NCBI GenBank assembly: GCA_944548615.1
Contig: OX155963.1
Location: forward strand, 20,578,261-20,642,260
Direction: 5' to 3'
DNA from: Micropterix aruncella
Lineage: Eukaryota; Arthropoda; Insecta; Lepidoptera; Micropterigidae
Length of the DNA stretch: 64,000 nucleotides
The notes under the pieces were generated by a model, which saw only the letters and a program-made list of their open reading frames with translations, did not search any database and was not told the DNA's origin. Made by a program: the position numbers and the translations under genes. Below are positions 1 through 10,049 of the stretch, in pieces (the first letter of the stretch is position 1; each line of letters starts with the position of its first letter).

Positions 1-59
1 GGGAGCCAACCCTGTGCTCAGCAGCTATGCCATGATAAAACTTATAACGGGCTATCATA

Positions 60-295
60 ATTGAATGCGTATACAAAATTTCGGGTCTGTGCTGTTGAGC
101 GTTGAGGAGTCCCCTCGTCGGGAGCCAATCCTGGGTGCAGAATCGGGTCATGCTTACCATAAAAATGCATTGTCATCGGAACTCAACCAACATGTAAAAT
201 TTCTACTTCGTAGGATAAGAGGAAGTGGTTTTAATTCTGTTTACAAAATTTGACCTAAACAAATATACTGACAATTGCAAGGTAAATAAAAGCTT
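60..295 (+). repeat. Dispersed repeat family 1, copy 1
   Basis: This stretch aligns base by base, with scattered mismatches, to 16985-17222. Both contain 'gtctgtgctgtt', 'gggagccaat'-type text, 'accataaaaat', 'ggataagaggaagtggtt' and end in 'aggtaaataaaagctt'. A 62-codon frame runs through it but is broken in the other copy, so it is not treated as a gene. The parent element is not recognised. Confidence 0.7.
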
Positions 296-299
296 GTAA

Positions 300-885
300 A
301 ATGGGCATGTGTCGATTTAGCATTTAGCCATTCAATTAGGACATTTTTCAAGTTTAGAAAAATTGTCGAGTTACTCCAATGGTTTTGAAAGTAAATCTCC
401 ATATGATGAACTCAAAGAATGACCCCTCTGGGCCGCAGTTCAAGATCACGCGCATGTTATTGAAATAAATAAAAACAAGGCAAAGACTTATTTGCGGGTT
501 GGCGCCAGTCCGCTGTAGCGTCCCCTCGTCGTTTGACTCGATGAAATTAAAATTATCCTTGCCTTAATTAAAGTGGAGATCAAAGGAGTCGTTGTCCACT
601 TCTCTTAGCAGGCCTTTATGGTAGTATCTCTGTCTTTGTTTATTTATACAATCATAATAATCACATTTATTTCTGAGAAGTTCGATAAAAGCATGATAAA
701 AGTATTAACAGCATCCAAACAATGAATTGTTAGAGATATTTCAAACTTCGCTTTTTCATACGCGCCAGTACGATCTACGTGAAAAAATCTGTCGCTCACA
801 GTCTGACGTGGACATACGATTCACGTTTTTACCTATGCCTTAACCAACCGATGTTCGATAAGAAACTATTCAAATTAATTGAACG
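300..885. other. No gene seen; AT-rich filler
   Basis: Both strands carry scattered stops and no recognisable protein motif. A short GC-richer patch near 495-545 repeats the 'cccctcgtcg' text of the preceding repeat, which suggests more mobile-element debris. Confidence 0.5.
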
Positions 886-1075
886 TAATGAGCGGGAGCT
901 AATAGGCCCTGTTGCAGTTTGTCCACTAAGACCCAGTTGTATAGGGTCGGGCAAACGTACGGGTCAACACCCAACCGGCGGCTTCCACGCAGAAGCGCGA
1001 GCCCGGATAGGACGCTGGCCTGCGGACCAGTCTCCCCTAGGAGTCAACCTTCGGGCTCTTGGACGGGCGTGTGGC
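885..1075 (-). repeat. GC-rich dispersed repeat, copy 1
   Basis: The reverse complement of this block matches 43835-44000. Shared text includes 'gcgtgga' followed by 'gccg', 'tgggtgttga', 'cccgaccct'/'ccgaccct' and 'ttagctccc'. It is much richer in G and C than its surroundings. The open frames across it (to 1132) are by-products of low stop density. It could be the 5' region of a retroelement, but I cannot name the family. Confidence 0.65.
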
Positions 1076-1109
1076 GTTCTTTCGCTCACCTCGCGAGAGA
1101 CAGAACGAT

Positions 1110-2225
1110 ATAATATCGTTAAAACTTCCTGAGGTGACGGGTTCGCCGTTGTTGTTGTTGTTTTTTTTCATTTATTTATTTCCAAAAAACAGATTGTAGA
1201 AACGTAATCTAGGTACATTTAAAATGTCGCCTATCGGACCTCTACGCGCTCGTCTAAATAAACTTTTGATTACTTTGGCATGTTTCTATGTTTTCTGTTT
1301 CCGTTTCCTTTGATTTGTTTGGCATGTTTCTATGTTTTTCATAACTTCTAAACGGTTGAACTGATCTAGATGTGTGTGGTAATGTTAGAATGGTTGTCAT
1401 CCCGAGTGGCATAGGGTATCTAAAGTGCTCAAATGTCAAATAAATAATTATTTAAATGTCCAAATGCCAATAAATTACGATAAATATAATATCATGTTTA
1501 GTATCAAATGAAAACTCTGATTGAGTACATTTCGGAAAGATATATATATATCTATACGGATAAATACACAAACACAAACATTTAATAAAAACCTTTATAT
1601 TACCATTGATTTTATAGTGTAATAAAATCAATGATATTACCTACATACTTGAGCACCGAGGTCAACCGACTAAAGTGGGGCAGCGGGCGATCGTTTCAAG
1701 ATACCTGCCTCTGGGCGCCTTTATTTTCTTACAAACGTGCCCACAACCATTTCTTTCTAATAATTCTAAATACAACAGTTCACTTTTTGTAAGGGCAGTC
1801 GTTTTTTTCCTGTGTAAGTAGATATGTATATTGAATGGGCTGTATGTTTCACGAAATAAATAAATAGTTGTAAAGTAAGTAGACTATCCTTTATATACCG
1901 AAATTGTAAGTGATTCTTTGGCATTTCCTATCCTCGTTTCTATTTCATTCGAGAGGGCGCTTTAACAGCATCTTTCGTCGCCTTTCCAGCAGTTAAATAC
2001 AGGTTACGATTTCCTTGAGTAATAAAAATTTACGACGCATCTATTTATAATTTAATTATGACTGCGACTGCAGCGTTGGACTTAATTAAATCAAGATTCA
2101 ATTTAAAAATGTCAAAGCATGTCTGAAGAAGTTTTCAAAAGCACCACAAAATCATCGGAATTTATGTATTATCGGAACCTTTTTCATTTATCGAAATAAA
2201 AACAATTGAAAAAAACAAAAAAATC
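1110..2225. other. No gene seen; AT-rich intergenic DNA
   Basis: Apart from short A/T runs, a 'gttgttgttgtt' tract near 1150 and a 'atatatatatat' run near 1540, I see no conserved coding frame, RNA gene or paired repeat ends. Confidence 0.5.
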
Positions 2226-2227
2226 AT

Positions 2228-2400
2228 TGTGATGCTAATCTGATAGGAAATAGCGTCGGACACGCAATATTTCGGGACTTAAAATTGTTGAAAAAAAATT
2301 GTTTACTTAGATAGTTAAAAAAACTAACTTAACCTACCGCATAAGTGTTTATGAATTGTTTATAAAACAAAACTTAATCTTCGCTTATTATTAAGCTATT
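2228..2400 (+). repeat. Dispersed repeat family 2, partial copy
   Basis: The segment carries 'gatgctaatctgatagga', 'aatagcgtcgga', 'cgcaatattt' and 'actaacttaacctaccg'. The same blocks in the same order occur at 3485-3817 (+) and on the - strand at 14345-14545. It looks like an old non-autonomous element broken by later events. Confidence 0.6.
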
Positions 2401-2636
2401 GCATAGCTTTTATCGCGGGCCTAGGCTAGCGCGGCATATTCTTAGCTTTGAATATTTTAGATTTTGTTTAATTAGGTCTAACCGAACACAAAAACGACTA
2501 CTACGCAAATACTATCTCGCGTATTATTATGAAACCTGCACCATTTTAAAAATAATTAAATTATATATCTTTTTATCTACGATTTTTTTCGAATAATCCG
2601 TTTTTTTTGCTTTATCGAATAAAAAATTCGTGCGCG

Positions 2637-2730
2637 GCGCTCTATCGGAAGACGTTTAAATTATTCCGAATCATTTGCTTCCGCAGCCGCAAATGATTCG
2701 GTATAATTTCAACGTTTTCCGATAGAGCGC
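2637..2730. repeat. Long hairpin, ~40-bp arms
   Basis: The arms start 'gcgctctatcgga' and end 'tccgatagagcgc', and pair over about 40 bp with a few mismatches around a roughly 12-base GC-rich loop near 2679-2690. No coding potential. It could be a small foldback element inserted in the surrounding retroelement debris. Confidence 0.75.
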
Positions 2731-2837
2731 AGTTATCTGATATCAGAAAAAAAAATAATAAATAAAATAAATAAATAATTATAATTGCATAAGTTGTTAA
2801 AAATGCTATGCAATAGCTTTACCGCGGCAGTCCCCGA

Positions 2838-3107
2838 GTGCCACACGTATTTTTTATTATCTCGATTATACACACGCACGATACAAGGAATAAGTCACTT
2901 TATATCCATTCATCGCACGCTGCCACTTCTGAGTTCGTACGCACAACGATATATAGAAGCGTACATTTTTATAACAAGCTGCCACAAAACTTGAAAGATA
3001 TTAATAATTATGTTGAGTTTGGAAAACGAACGAAACAATATTTGTTATCATATTGTACAATTGTACAAATATTTGTACAATTTGAGTCGGTTTTAACTTG
3101 TTTATGA
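2838..3107 (+). pseudogene. Non-LTR retrotransposon C-terminal fragment
   Basis: An open stretch of 89 codons resembles the extreme C-terminus of Jockey-like non-LTR ORF2 proteins: a run of basic and Ser/Thr residues (near SEFVRTTIYRSVHFYNKLP), then a weakly helical KDI..YVEFGKRTKQYL tail. The same arrangement ends the element at 60821-61244. No reverse transcriptase core precedes it, so it is a 5'-truncated copy. Confidence rests on pattern only. Confidence 0.55.
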
Positions 3108-3121
3108 TTTGATTTGATTTA

Positions 3122-3207
3122 AGACCGAATAAAGATTATTGCAGTTTCGAAATCAGCGTGGTGAATGTAATCGGGTGACGTTAAAACATCAACAATGTAG
3201 AATAGAT
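3122..3207 (+). repeat. Dispersed repeat family 2, end segment
   Basis: The block starting 'gaccgaataaagattatt' and running through 'aatcagcgtggt', 'cgggtgacgtt' and 'tcaacaatgtag' recurs at 3731-3817 (+) and inverted at 14882-14992. It appears to be one end of repeat family 2. Confidence 0.7.
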
Positions 3208-3219
3208 GCCGATTATACA

Positions 3220-3384
3220 CAGTGCAGGATTTACGACTTAAGCTACATAATCTATAGCTCAGGGCCCTAACTTTCTTAGGGGCCTCCAAAAAATTGTCCT
3301 AAGGAGTAATTGACATATTTACTTAAATATACTATAGCATAGCTTAAATAGCTTTGGGCCTTATCAAGTTCAAATCCGGCACTG
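3220..3384 (+). mobile_element. hAT-type MITE, 165 bp
   Basis: The element begins 'cagtgcaggattt' and ends 'aaatccggcactg', giving inverted termini of about 13 bp with one mismatch. It is flanked by 'attataca' (3212-3219) and 'ataataca' (3385-3392), an 8-bp target duplication with one mismatch, as expected for hAT transposition. There is no coding capacity, so it would have been moved in trans by a hAT transposase. Confidence 0.75.
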
Positions 3385-3484
3385 ATAATACATAAATATC
3401 GTCTATTTGCAGGAAACACAAAGGAATAAATATTATATGCTTTATAGGAACCTTTCTCCAAAATAATAATAAAAAAAGAAAACT

Positions 3485-3817
3485 ACTAGATTCTATCATT
3501 GTAATGCTAAATGCGATAAAAAAGCCTTGGGCGCACAGAATTTCAACACAAATAATGGCAAGATTACATTAAAAAATATATTTTTTTAAATCAGTTTTTA
3601 GAATTGTTTAAAAAAACTAACATAACCTACCGCCATAATAGGATTTTATATATATTAAAAAATACTTAACCTACCGAAATATATGGGTTAGACTCTTTTT
3701 TTGAATGCCTATATCTCGCTTATTTATTGAGACCGAATAAAGATTATTACAGATTCGGAATCAGCGTGGTAAGGTAAGGAAGTCGGGTGACGTTAAAAAA
3801 TCAACAATGTAGAAAAG
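3485..3817 (+). repeat. Dispersed repeat family 2, longest + copy
   Basis: This copy contains the ordered blocks 'gtaatgctaaatgcgata', 'actaacataacctaccg', 'tatatctcgcttatttattg', 'gaccgaataaagattatt' and 'gggtgacgttaaaaaatc'. The reverse complement of 14345-14545 has the same order. The 'tatctcgcttatttattgag' block is nearly invariant between copies. Confidence 0.7.
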
Positions 3818-3858
3818 TTTTCTATAATGCATTAATATCAAATTGTGAATAAACTCAC

Positions 3859-3929
3859 GTGACTTCCCTGCTGAAGGTAAACGGCACATGCACCAGCTGT
3901 AGCAACACAACAACACACAAAACCTTCAT
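3859..3929 (-). CDS. First coding exon of a secreted protein (signal peptide)
   Basis: On the - strand an ATG at 3929-3927 opens 23 codons plus two bases and then meets a strong splice donor (GTGAGT, 3858-3853). The encoded start is Met-Lys followed by a hydrophobic core (VLCVVVLLQLVHV), then PFTFSREV: a textbook signal peptide with basic n-region, apolar h-region and a polar stretch for cleavage. The context 'gaggaaaATG' suits an insect start. A TATA box and initiator lie 200-230 bp upstream. The remaining exons would be to the left; none is recognisable between 1 and 3858, so the intron probably runs out of the window. The mature protein cannot be guessed. A chance combination is possible but unlikely given four consistent signals. 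Confidence 0.6.
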
Positions 3930-4130
3930 TTTCCTCAAACCAACTCGCGGAAAAGTGTCCTGCGCGAGCGTTCCCGAGAATGCGATGTTGTTCTAGGACG
4001 TTTGTTGTGGTTCGCGCGAACTACAAGCCTTTATCTACGAATCGCTAATTTATTGTGAAGTTGCTGACCAGCATTTGACCCAGCGGCAAAAGTGATAAGG
4101 CGAGCCAGTCAGACGTAAAGGTCAACAAAG

Positions 4131-4160
4131 ACTGAGTTGCCGCCGTAGATATTTATATTA
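4131..4160 (-). promoter_or_regulatory. TATA box and TCAGT initiator
   Basis: Read on the - strand, a TATA element (TATAAATA, 4157-4150) is followed 24 bases later by an arthropod initiator TCAGT (4135-4131) with its A at 4133. The leader to the signal-peptide ATG would be about 200 nt. The spacing is slightly short of the usual 30 but acceptable. It supports transcription of the exon at 3859-3929. Confidence 0.5.
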
Positions 4161-4467
4161 GCGGGAGCCGTCCTTCCTTCCAGGCGGCCGGCGTCGATTT
4201 GATGTAGGTACCACCACTGCAAAAGGGAGAGCTGAGTAGGAGGAATAACAGGGTTGTCGTAATGGCGCTAAAGCCCCTCCCCCTTCCCTCCTCTCCAGCA
4301 CTGGTTAAATAAATAATCTGAAAAAAGCATGATAAGTCGAGTAATGGGATAGCCTATCTCGGATACTCGAAAATTTTGTACTAACTGCCAGCAGTACTGA
4401 AGAACTCCTGCTTCTCACTGACAATATTACAAGAGTAGGTATAAACTAAATACTACAAATACCAGTA

Positions 4468-5349
4468 TTAGGTTCTTACCTATGAAAATGTCGATTATCA
4501 ATACTAGCTACTTTGAACTCAAATATCTAGCGTTTATTTTATAATTCAAAATTCAAATTGATTTCAAATTAAAGCTAGTGAAGATCTGTGCCGAAATCAG
4601 TTATTCATTTGTTTTCGCGTCATTTGATTTACTCTGACATCATTTTCGAATATGTATGAGTTCTGCCGTGGCACCAGCGCTGCAGATGCAGCTCGAAGAA
4701 TCAATGATGTGTTCGGGCCAGCCACCACTAACGAACGAACGGCTAGTTTTTGGTTCAAACACTTCCATTCTGGAGAGCGAGCCCCGTGGACGGTCTGAAA
4801 TGCTAGTCAATAATAAGGAATTGAAAACGATAGTGGAAGCGGAACCACCACAAACCACGTCAGAGTTAGCAGCAGCCTTTGGTGTGTGACAAAACATCGT
4901 CAAATTGGGAAAGTGAAAAAACTCGAACAGTGGGTACCTACCTACCGCATGAACTGAGTGAAGCCCATCAGCAAACACTCGTTGAGTGCTCCGCTACGTT
5001 ACTCGACCGGTACAATAATGAGGGAATTTTGATTCTGATTCTGAAATTCCCTGTCACTCACTTTGCTCCCCGGACCTTGCTCTAACTGATTTCCAATTTT
5101 TGGGAATTTATACAACTTCTTGCTAGGAAAAAAACAATTCCAATGAGGTAGTCAAAACCGCCTTCAAAGAATTCATTGATTCTTGCTCCCAGCTTTTTAG
5201 CAAAGGATTCAATGACCTTCCCATAAAATGGCGGAAGTACATCCATAGCAATGGTACATACTTCAATTGAATAAATATATTATTTCCACAACAAAAAATA
5301 CGTTTTTCTTTTTCGACATAAAACGGCAAATTCATAGGTAAGAACCTAA
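4468..5349 (+). mobile_element. Mariner transposon, internally deleted (882 bp)
   Basis: Perfect terminal repeats 'ttaggttcttacctatgaa' (4468-4486, and inverted ending at 5349) are flanked on both sides by TA, the mariner target duplication. The repeat resembles the cecropia-type mariner terminus. Intact relatives are about 1.3 kb, so about 400 bp are missing, apparently the central catalytic region. The ends are much better kept than the gene. Confidence 0.9.
4650..5275 (+). pseudogene. Mariner transposase remnant
   Basis: Frames on the + strand give pieces of a mariner transposase in the right order: the helix-turn-helix region with RINDVFGPATTNERTASFWF (from 4699), a second DNA-binding segment around ELAAAFGV (to 4889), the linker near KKLEQWVP, and a C-terminal part with SNEVVKTAFKEFIDSCS and IKWRKYIHSNGTYFN (5140-5270). 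Several stops (for example at 4797-4799) and shifts interrupt it. The middle third with the first two catalytic aspartates is absent or unrecognisable, so no active enzyme can be made. Confidence 0.8.
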
Positions 5350-6600
5350 TACTACAAAGAACATAATAATCAGTTGCGGATATTGGAAAAATCGACAACG
5401 AAAAAATAACTAAACGCACTATCACGATCAAAGGAGAAAAATATTCCCAAGGAAACAGTTAGTCCAGCAACCTTATACATTTCAGGACTTTAAAAATCTG
5501 TAACCCGGAAACCCACGTTATCGGATCAAGTTAATTAAAAACCGGATCGGAAACCGGCGCTACATGCCTAATGCGTCAGCGCCCTAAAAAGTACCTAATT
5601 TTGGAACAAGAACGGGAGCAGTCATGCATGATTAATGCTTCTTCTATTGCATTGGTCACGGATTCATTTATCCCCATTACGAAATCATTATTGTCCCACT
5701 TGCCCTTAATGATCGTAAATTAAAGTAGCTTCGCTCATAAAATATGAAAGAAATGCATCCCGCATCAATTTAGGCAATTATGGCTTTAATTTTAAAATTG
5801 GCCCATATGACTTGATCCGAAGGACGATTCCTAAGATTTTCAAATCTACATGTACCTACCTACATATATTTCGAAATCTTCATAAAAATGTGGAGTTTGA
5901 CAATAATAAAAAAAACGTTTGTGTCCTCCCCAGACTTTCCCTGGCAGGTAGCCAGAGACTTATGTCATCTGAATAATTATTTCATGAATAAAGTCGATGA
6001 GCAGTTACCGAAAATATTTATAAATCAAAATCAATCTCTTTCTATTCAAAAATTAAACTGCAAGGGTAGACGGGGGAGGAGGGGGGGGGGGGGGAGTGTA
6101 AGGAGAGGGGGAGTTGGATGGGGGAGGCAGGAGGGAAGAAGTTAGAGACTATGCGATTTATTATCCCCTCCAATCCCTTAAATAAATGTGACGGTTTATG
6201 TGCCAAACAATCTGTATATATCCTTAAAATGATATTATAATTATACGTCATATAATCTAAATACCTACTGCATTCTGCCAAATTGTAATCTACGATAGTT
6301 CCACTCCTACGACTGTTTGCCTAAGTAAGTACTACCTATACCATACCGCAATCACGATTTAAGTCGCAGAAAACCTTTTTTTTCAACTTTAAAATTAAAA
6401 ACTCAAATTTAAATATATCTTAAATCTACAGCGGTCACCTATATGTACTTCTATACATACATCGATAAAATGCAATCGATTGGTGCATATTTCATAATCG
6501 TAGGTAAAGGTGTAGATATTGATGCCATACTTTTAGGACAAATTTACTTTCCATATATTAAAATAATTTCATATATTTTATGATGGACTGGGCCATGCCT
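5350..6600. other. No gene seen; contains a G-rich tract
   Basis: AT-rich DNA with no conserved frame on either strand. The one notable feature is the purine tract 6064-6140, which includes an uninterrupted run of about 15 guanines and several further G-runs, and so could fold as a G-quadruplex. The 85-codon and 79-codon open frames across it are low-complexity artefacts. Confidence 0.5.
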
Positions 6601-6604
6601 TAAC

Positions 6605-6780
6605 CTAGAGAACAAGCTGCTAGTTTATAAGGTGACCCTTAAACCGATTATAGCATTCAACTATACGGCACAGTTACCTACCCCAACGTAGAGATCCTTC
6701 AAGGATAGCAGAACATAGTTCTGAGGTCCATAGCAAACGCCCCGTGGTTCTCCCAGAACAAAGAGATCCCTAAATAGTCC
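6605..6780 (+). pseudogene. Jockey-like element, 5' part of a split fragment
   Basis: The + strand encodes pieces of the conserved post-reverse-transcriptase region of Jockey-clade ORF2: NKLLVYKVTLKPI, then (after a frame change) PNVEILQG and NIVLRSIANAPWF. The similarity stops abruptly near 6780, where the long-repeat DNA element starts. The matching continuation appears at 10567-10690. Confidence 0.7.
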
Positions 6781-7305
6781 CTTCTCTTAACATAAAAATA
6801 GTTCACTTTGTGATACCAGCATAAACTTTTAATATGTTATTAAACATGTTGTTCCCTCTAAAAAACCGTCGGGACCCCAGCTCTATAGTGCCTGGATCCG
6901 CAGATATGACGTCATCATAATGGCGGCCGCCGCATTTTGAAAACCCCGAATTATTTCGAAACTCTTAGCCCGATGTAGATGTGTAAGATGTCAAATGAAA
7001 GGTAATTATATGTTCTACAATAACGCCTTAACATATGCACACCTGACTAGCCCAGTTAAGAAAATATTTAAAGAAATGTGAAAATTTAATTTTAAAATAA
7101 TCCATATTTTGATTATAGATTGTAAATTACTGATTTTAGACAAAAATTATTTAAGACAAAAATATCAAAAGGTTTTATCAGCTTTCCATTAAAAAAAAAC
7201 AATAAATTAATCGGATGGAAAATGTCTTAGTTAAGCCGCTTTTAGCAAGTCGCTCTCTCTCCGCTCGTCGACTCGCGTTGTTGCCGTCGTAGTCGCGGCC
7301 GTTCG
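6781..7305 (+). repeat. Long terminal inverted repeat, left copy A
   Basis: It starts 'ttctcttaacataaaaatag' and includes 'taccagca', 'gttattaaacatgtt', 'cgtcgggacccc', 'gcctggatccgcagat', a palindromic TGACGTCA (6907-6914), 'aatggcggccgcc' and ends near 'gcgttgttgccgtc'. Copy B follows in direct orientation with a period of about 534 bp. The inverted copy C at 10050-10567 shares the extended end 'gttgttgccgtc', which B lacks. Confidence 0.8.
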
Positions 7306-7310
7306 CGCTG

Positions 7311-7775
7311 GTCCCTCCTCTTAGCATAAAAATAGTTAACTTTATGATACCAGCACCAACTTTTAGTATGTTATTAAACATGTTATTCTATCTACAAAAT
7401 CGTCGGGACCCAAGCTGTATAGTACCTGGATCCGCAGATATGACGTCATCAAAATGGCGGCCGCCGCATTTTGAAAACTTCGAATTATTGCGAAAATCTT
7501 AGCCCTATGTACATATGCAAGGTGTCAAACGAAAGATAATTAAGTGTTATATAATAACACTTTAACATAGGACCACCCAACTAGCCCAGTTAAAAAATAA
7601 TAACAAAAAAGTGAAAAATAAATTTCGTAATACTACATATTTTTATTATACTTTGTAAAGAATTCATTTTAGACAAGACAAAAATAACAAAAGATCTATC
7701 AGCTTTCCATAAAAAAACAGTAAACTAATCGGATGGAAAATGCCTTAGTTAAGCCGCTCTTAGCATGGCGCTCTC
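7311..7775 (+). repeat. Long terminal inverted repeat, left copy B
   Basis: Same order of blocks as copy A: 'ctcttagcataaaaatagtt', 'cgtcgggaccc', TGACGTCA (7441-7448), 'aaaatggcggccgcc', 'ctagcccagttaa', 'atcggatggaaaatgcctta'. It differs from A by point changes and small indels. Its inner end diverges at about 7770, near 'ggcgctctctct'. Confidence 0.8.
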
Positions 7776-7927
7776 TCTATACAGCCCCCGCAGGCGTCGC
7801 GCGTCGGTGTCAAGTGTCAACTTCAAAAATATTATGGGTGTGGTAATAAGTGGGACAAAATTAAAAGTATGTGAAATTGGAACTAAGAATAGATTGTTTA
7901 TTATTTAAATTCCGATCAAATACTTGT

Positions 7928-9841
7928 TCACATGTTGTATCTGGAACATGCTCCTTCGCATGCACAAAGGAGCGTGCATTTAAGTTCGTTGTTCAGGCAC
8001 CGACATCTCACGCACCGTTCTTTGCATTTGCAAGACAACAGCTCCTTGCAACTGTTACTGGCGTCAGGAATCGTTTTCCATACAGGAGTGTACAACAGTC
8101 CATTGCTGTTATCCCAACCCCAGTTGCACGGGTCCATTTTTTCCGGGTTGGAGTTTAAACCATTTATCCATTTATTAGCCTGTAAAATTGCTCGTGTTGC
8201 ACTACTGCAACACCTGAAGTGTTGCAGTAGTGCATCTTGCGTAGGCGGTATATGCTCTATAGACCTGTTCCTTTTAGTGAACAGGACTCTTCTTGCTGTG
8301 TTCACGCTGGTAGTGTCACTTGTAGGGTGGGTCTGGATCTGTGTATTGGGTCACATGTGAACTACAAACTTTTCGAGCAATCTAAATTCTTCACTATTTT
8401 GTGATGGCACTTCTCAGTTAGAGTACGTTTCAAAAGCATCATCTACATCTCTCAAAGATATCCATGTCTTCCATGCACTTTTCTTACCAATTCTACAAAA
8501 CGCCGAACCCGTGTCACACCCGGTGAATGCATGAAAAAATGGCATCAAATTATTCATTTCACTTGGAAGGAGAGAACAAAAGTCATGGACGTGTAGATGT
8601 TTTAAGTTTTTTCTTGTCCCGTACTCTATCCACAGCTTATGCAGTTCGGGTATTTTCGAAAAAGCAAAGAGTGCTATAATGAGCACGTCTGAATCCACTG
8701 TTTTAATTATAACATGACTGTGGTTATTCCGTGAAGCGTCAGCGGCGTGCGATAGTAATCTGGCATCTGCTTCTTCATGGGACGAAGATGTCATTTCAAC
8801 AGCAGACGCTGATGAGGCAAGCAATTTCTTCTTGGATGTACAGATCACAGTTTTTCCATCAACTTGTACTTTGACCAGGTTTTCTGCTATTAATGTAAAT
8901 AACTGTTCTTTTTTTTATACCTTAAAAACTTCTGAAAGTTTTTAGGGATTTTCACCGATTCCCTGACCTCGTTTCCTGTACCTCTCATCTCCCGTGTGTG
9001 GGCTTTCAAAGTCCCATATATATACTGGTCAAACACTACATCCACTCTGTTAAAAAGTCTTAACCTTTCTATGATGTACAGAACAAAAACGCCTTCGATA
9101 TATTGCTGAAATGTTTGATTTGGTTTGGGAACGAGCATGTGCACAAGGGCGGCGCCATCTATTATGAGACAAGAAGCTTCTGGTTTTGCCGCTGTTGGGA
9201 TATATTGCTTTGAACAGTAGTCTTTAATGCATGAAACAATATCTGATTTGTTCGACGGCTTTCGTAGTTGTCCAAACTCGGATATAGAAGGCGCGTAGGG
9301 ATGATTCTCGTGTGAAAAAAATCCGTCTATATCTGCATTTCTTCCTTGGCTGGCGACGTACAATTTGCAAAACAGAGAACTGTCCTTTTTGAGGTTACCT
9401 ATCCTTTGTTTGTCTAAATAGATTTTACAACTGCTCTTTTATTATTGAAGAGGGACAGGTTATTGCGCTTAATAACGACGTGTATAGATTTGCTGCGTAA
9501 TAGTAAACGATCTTTTACATATACTGCATATTGTTCATTCCCTCGAGATGCAGCTTCAAAGACGGATTTTTGGGACTAATCGTAAGGCTATCATCTTCAA
9601 AAGGGTTCCCGTGTTCTCTGAATACGTTACCAAGATTATTAACATTCTTCTGAAAATGCAATGCAAACGCCTTTGTGTCTTCGTGATGTTTATTGTCTCC
9701 AGATGAAGAACGCCGATGAAAAGGTTTATTTTCGTCATACTCAAACGTCATTCGTACCATCTCAGGTCCTGATACTGACCATCGTAATAACGCATTGTCG
9801 TTGCTGAGAGCACTGAGAGTTTTGCTATCCAGTTTTATCAA
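7928..9841 (-). pseudogene. Broken gene of the multicopy HEEADARL/HAFTGCDT family
   Basis: Four - strand frames follow one another in order. 9841-9515 has LLRWSVSGPEMVRM and HHEDTKAF...GNPFEDDS. 9363-8890 has SHENHPYAPSISEFG, CLIIDGAALVHML, TFQQYIEGVF and VVFDQYIYGTLKAHTREMRG. 8848-8414 has SSHEEADARLLSHA, VDSDVLIIALFAF, LWIEYGTRK and FFHAFTGCDTGSAF followed by KKSAWKTW. 8305-7928 has PPTQDALLQH, PCNWGWDNSN and a Cys-rich tail (CKCKERCVRCRC, CTLLCACEGAC). I recognise this block order from large multicopy proteins of cnidarians, fish and arthropods that behave like transposon genes. The middle part resembles PIN/FEN-type nucleases, but this is my inference. The N-terminal third is missing, and stops or shifts occur at every junction. 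A 3' AATAAA lies near 7900. Confidence 0.75.
8199..8233. repeat. Perfect 15-bp palindrome inside the broken gene
   Basis: 'gcactactgcaacac' (8199-8213), a five-base loop, and its exact reverse complement (8219-8233). It interrupts the conserved stretch between DALLQH and AILQANKW in the family protein and adds cysteine codons. It looks like a local inverted duplication made after the copy had become inactive. Confidence 0.8.
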
Positions 9842-10049
9842 TTTATTGTTTTGTTCGTGAATCTGGTCATGACCTACCTATTCGCGAAAAGTTTTTATTT
9901 GTTTTCTCTGACGGCATTTGCAGTGGAACTGATTTAGAATATAAGAGGTGAAGTAAAATTGGCAACTACAAGTACGCGCTTGTATGTGCAAGTGCTTGTA
10001 CTTGTACGTGCAAGTAACACGTGCAAAGCAGCGCGGGCGGCCGTTATAA

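Noticed and set aside
7178..7381. 67-codon frame and its counterpart at 9959-10207
   Set aside because: Both are readings of the long terminal repeats of the DNA element, in opposite orientation, and are not genes.
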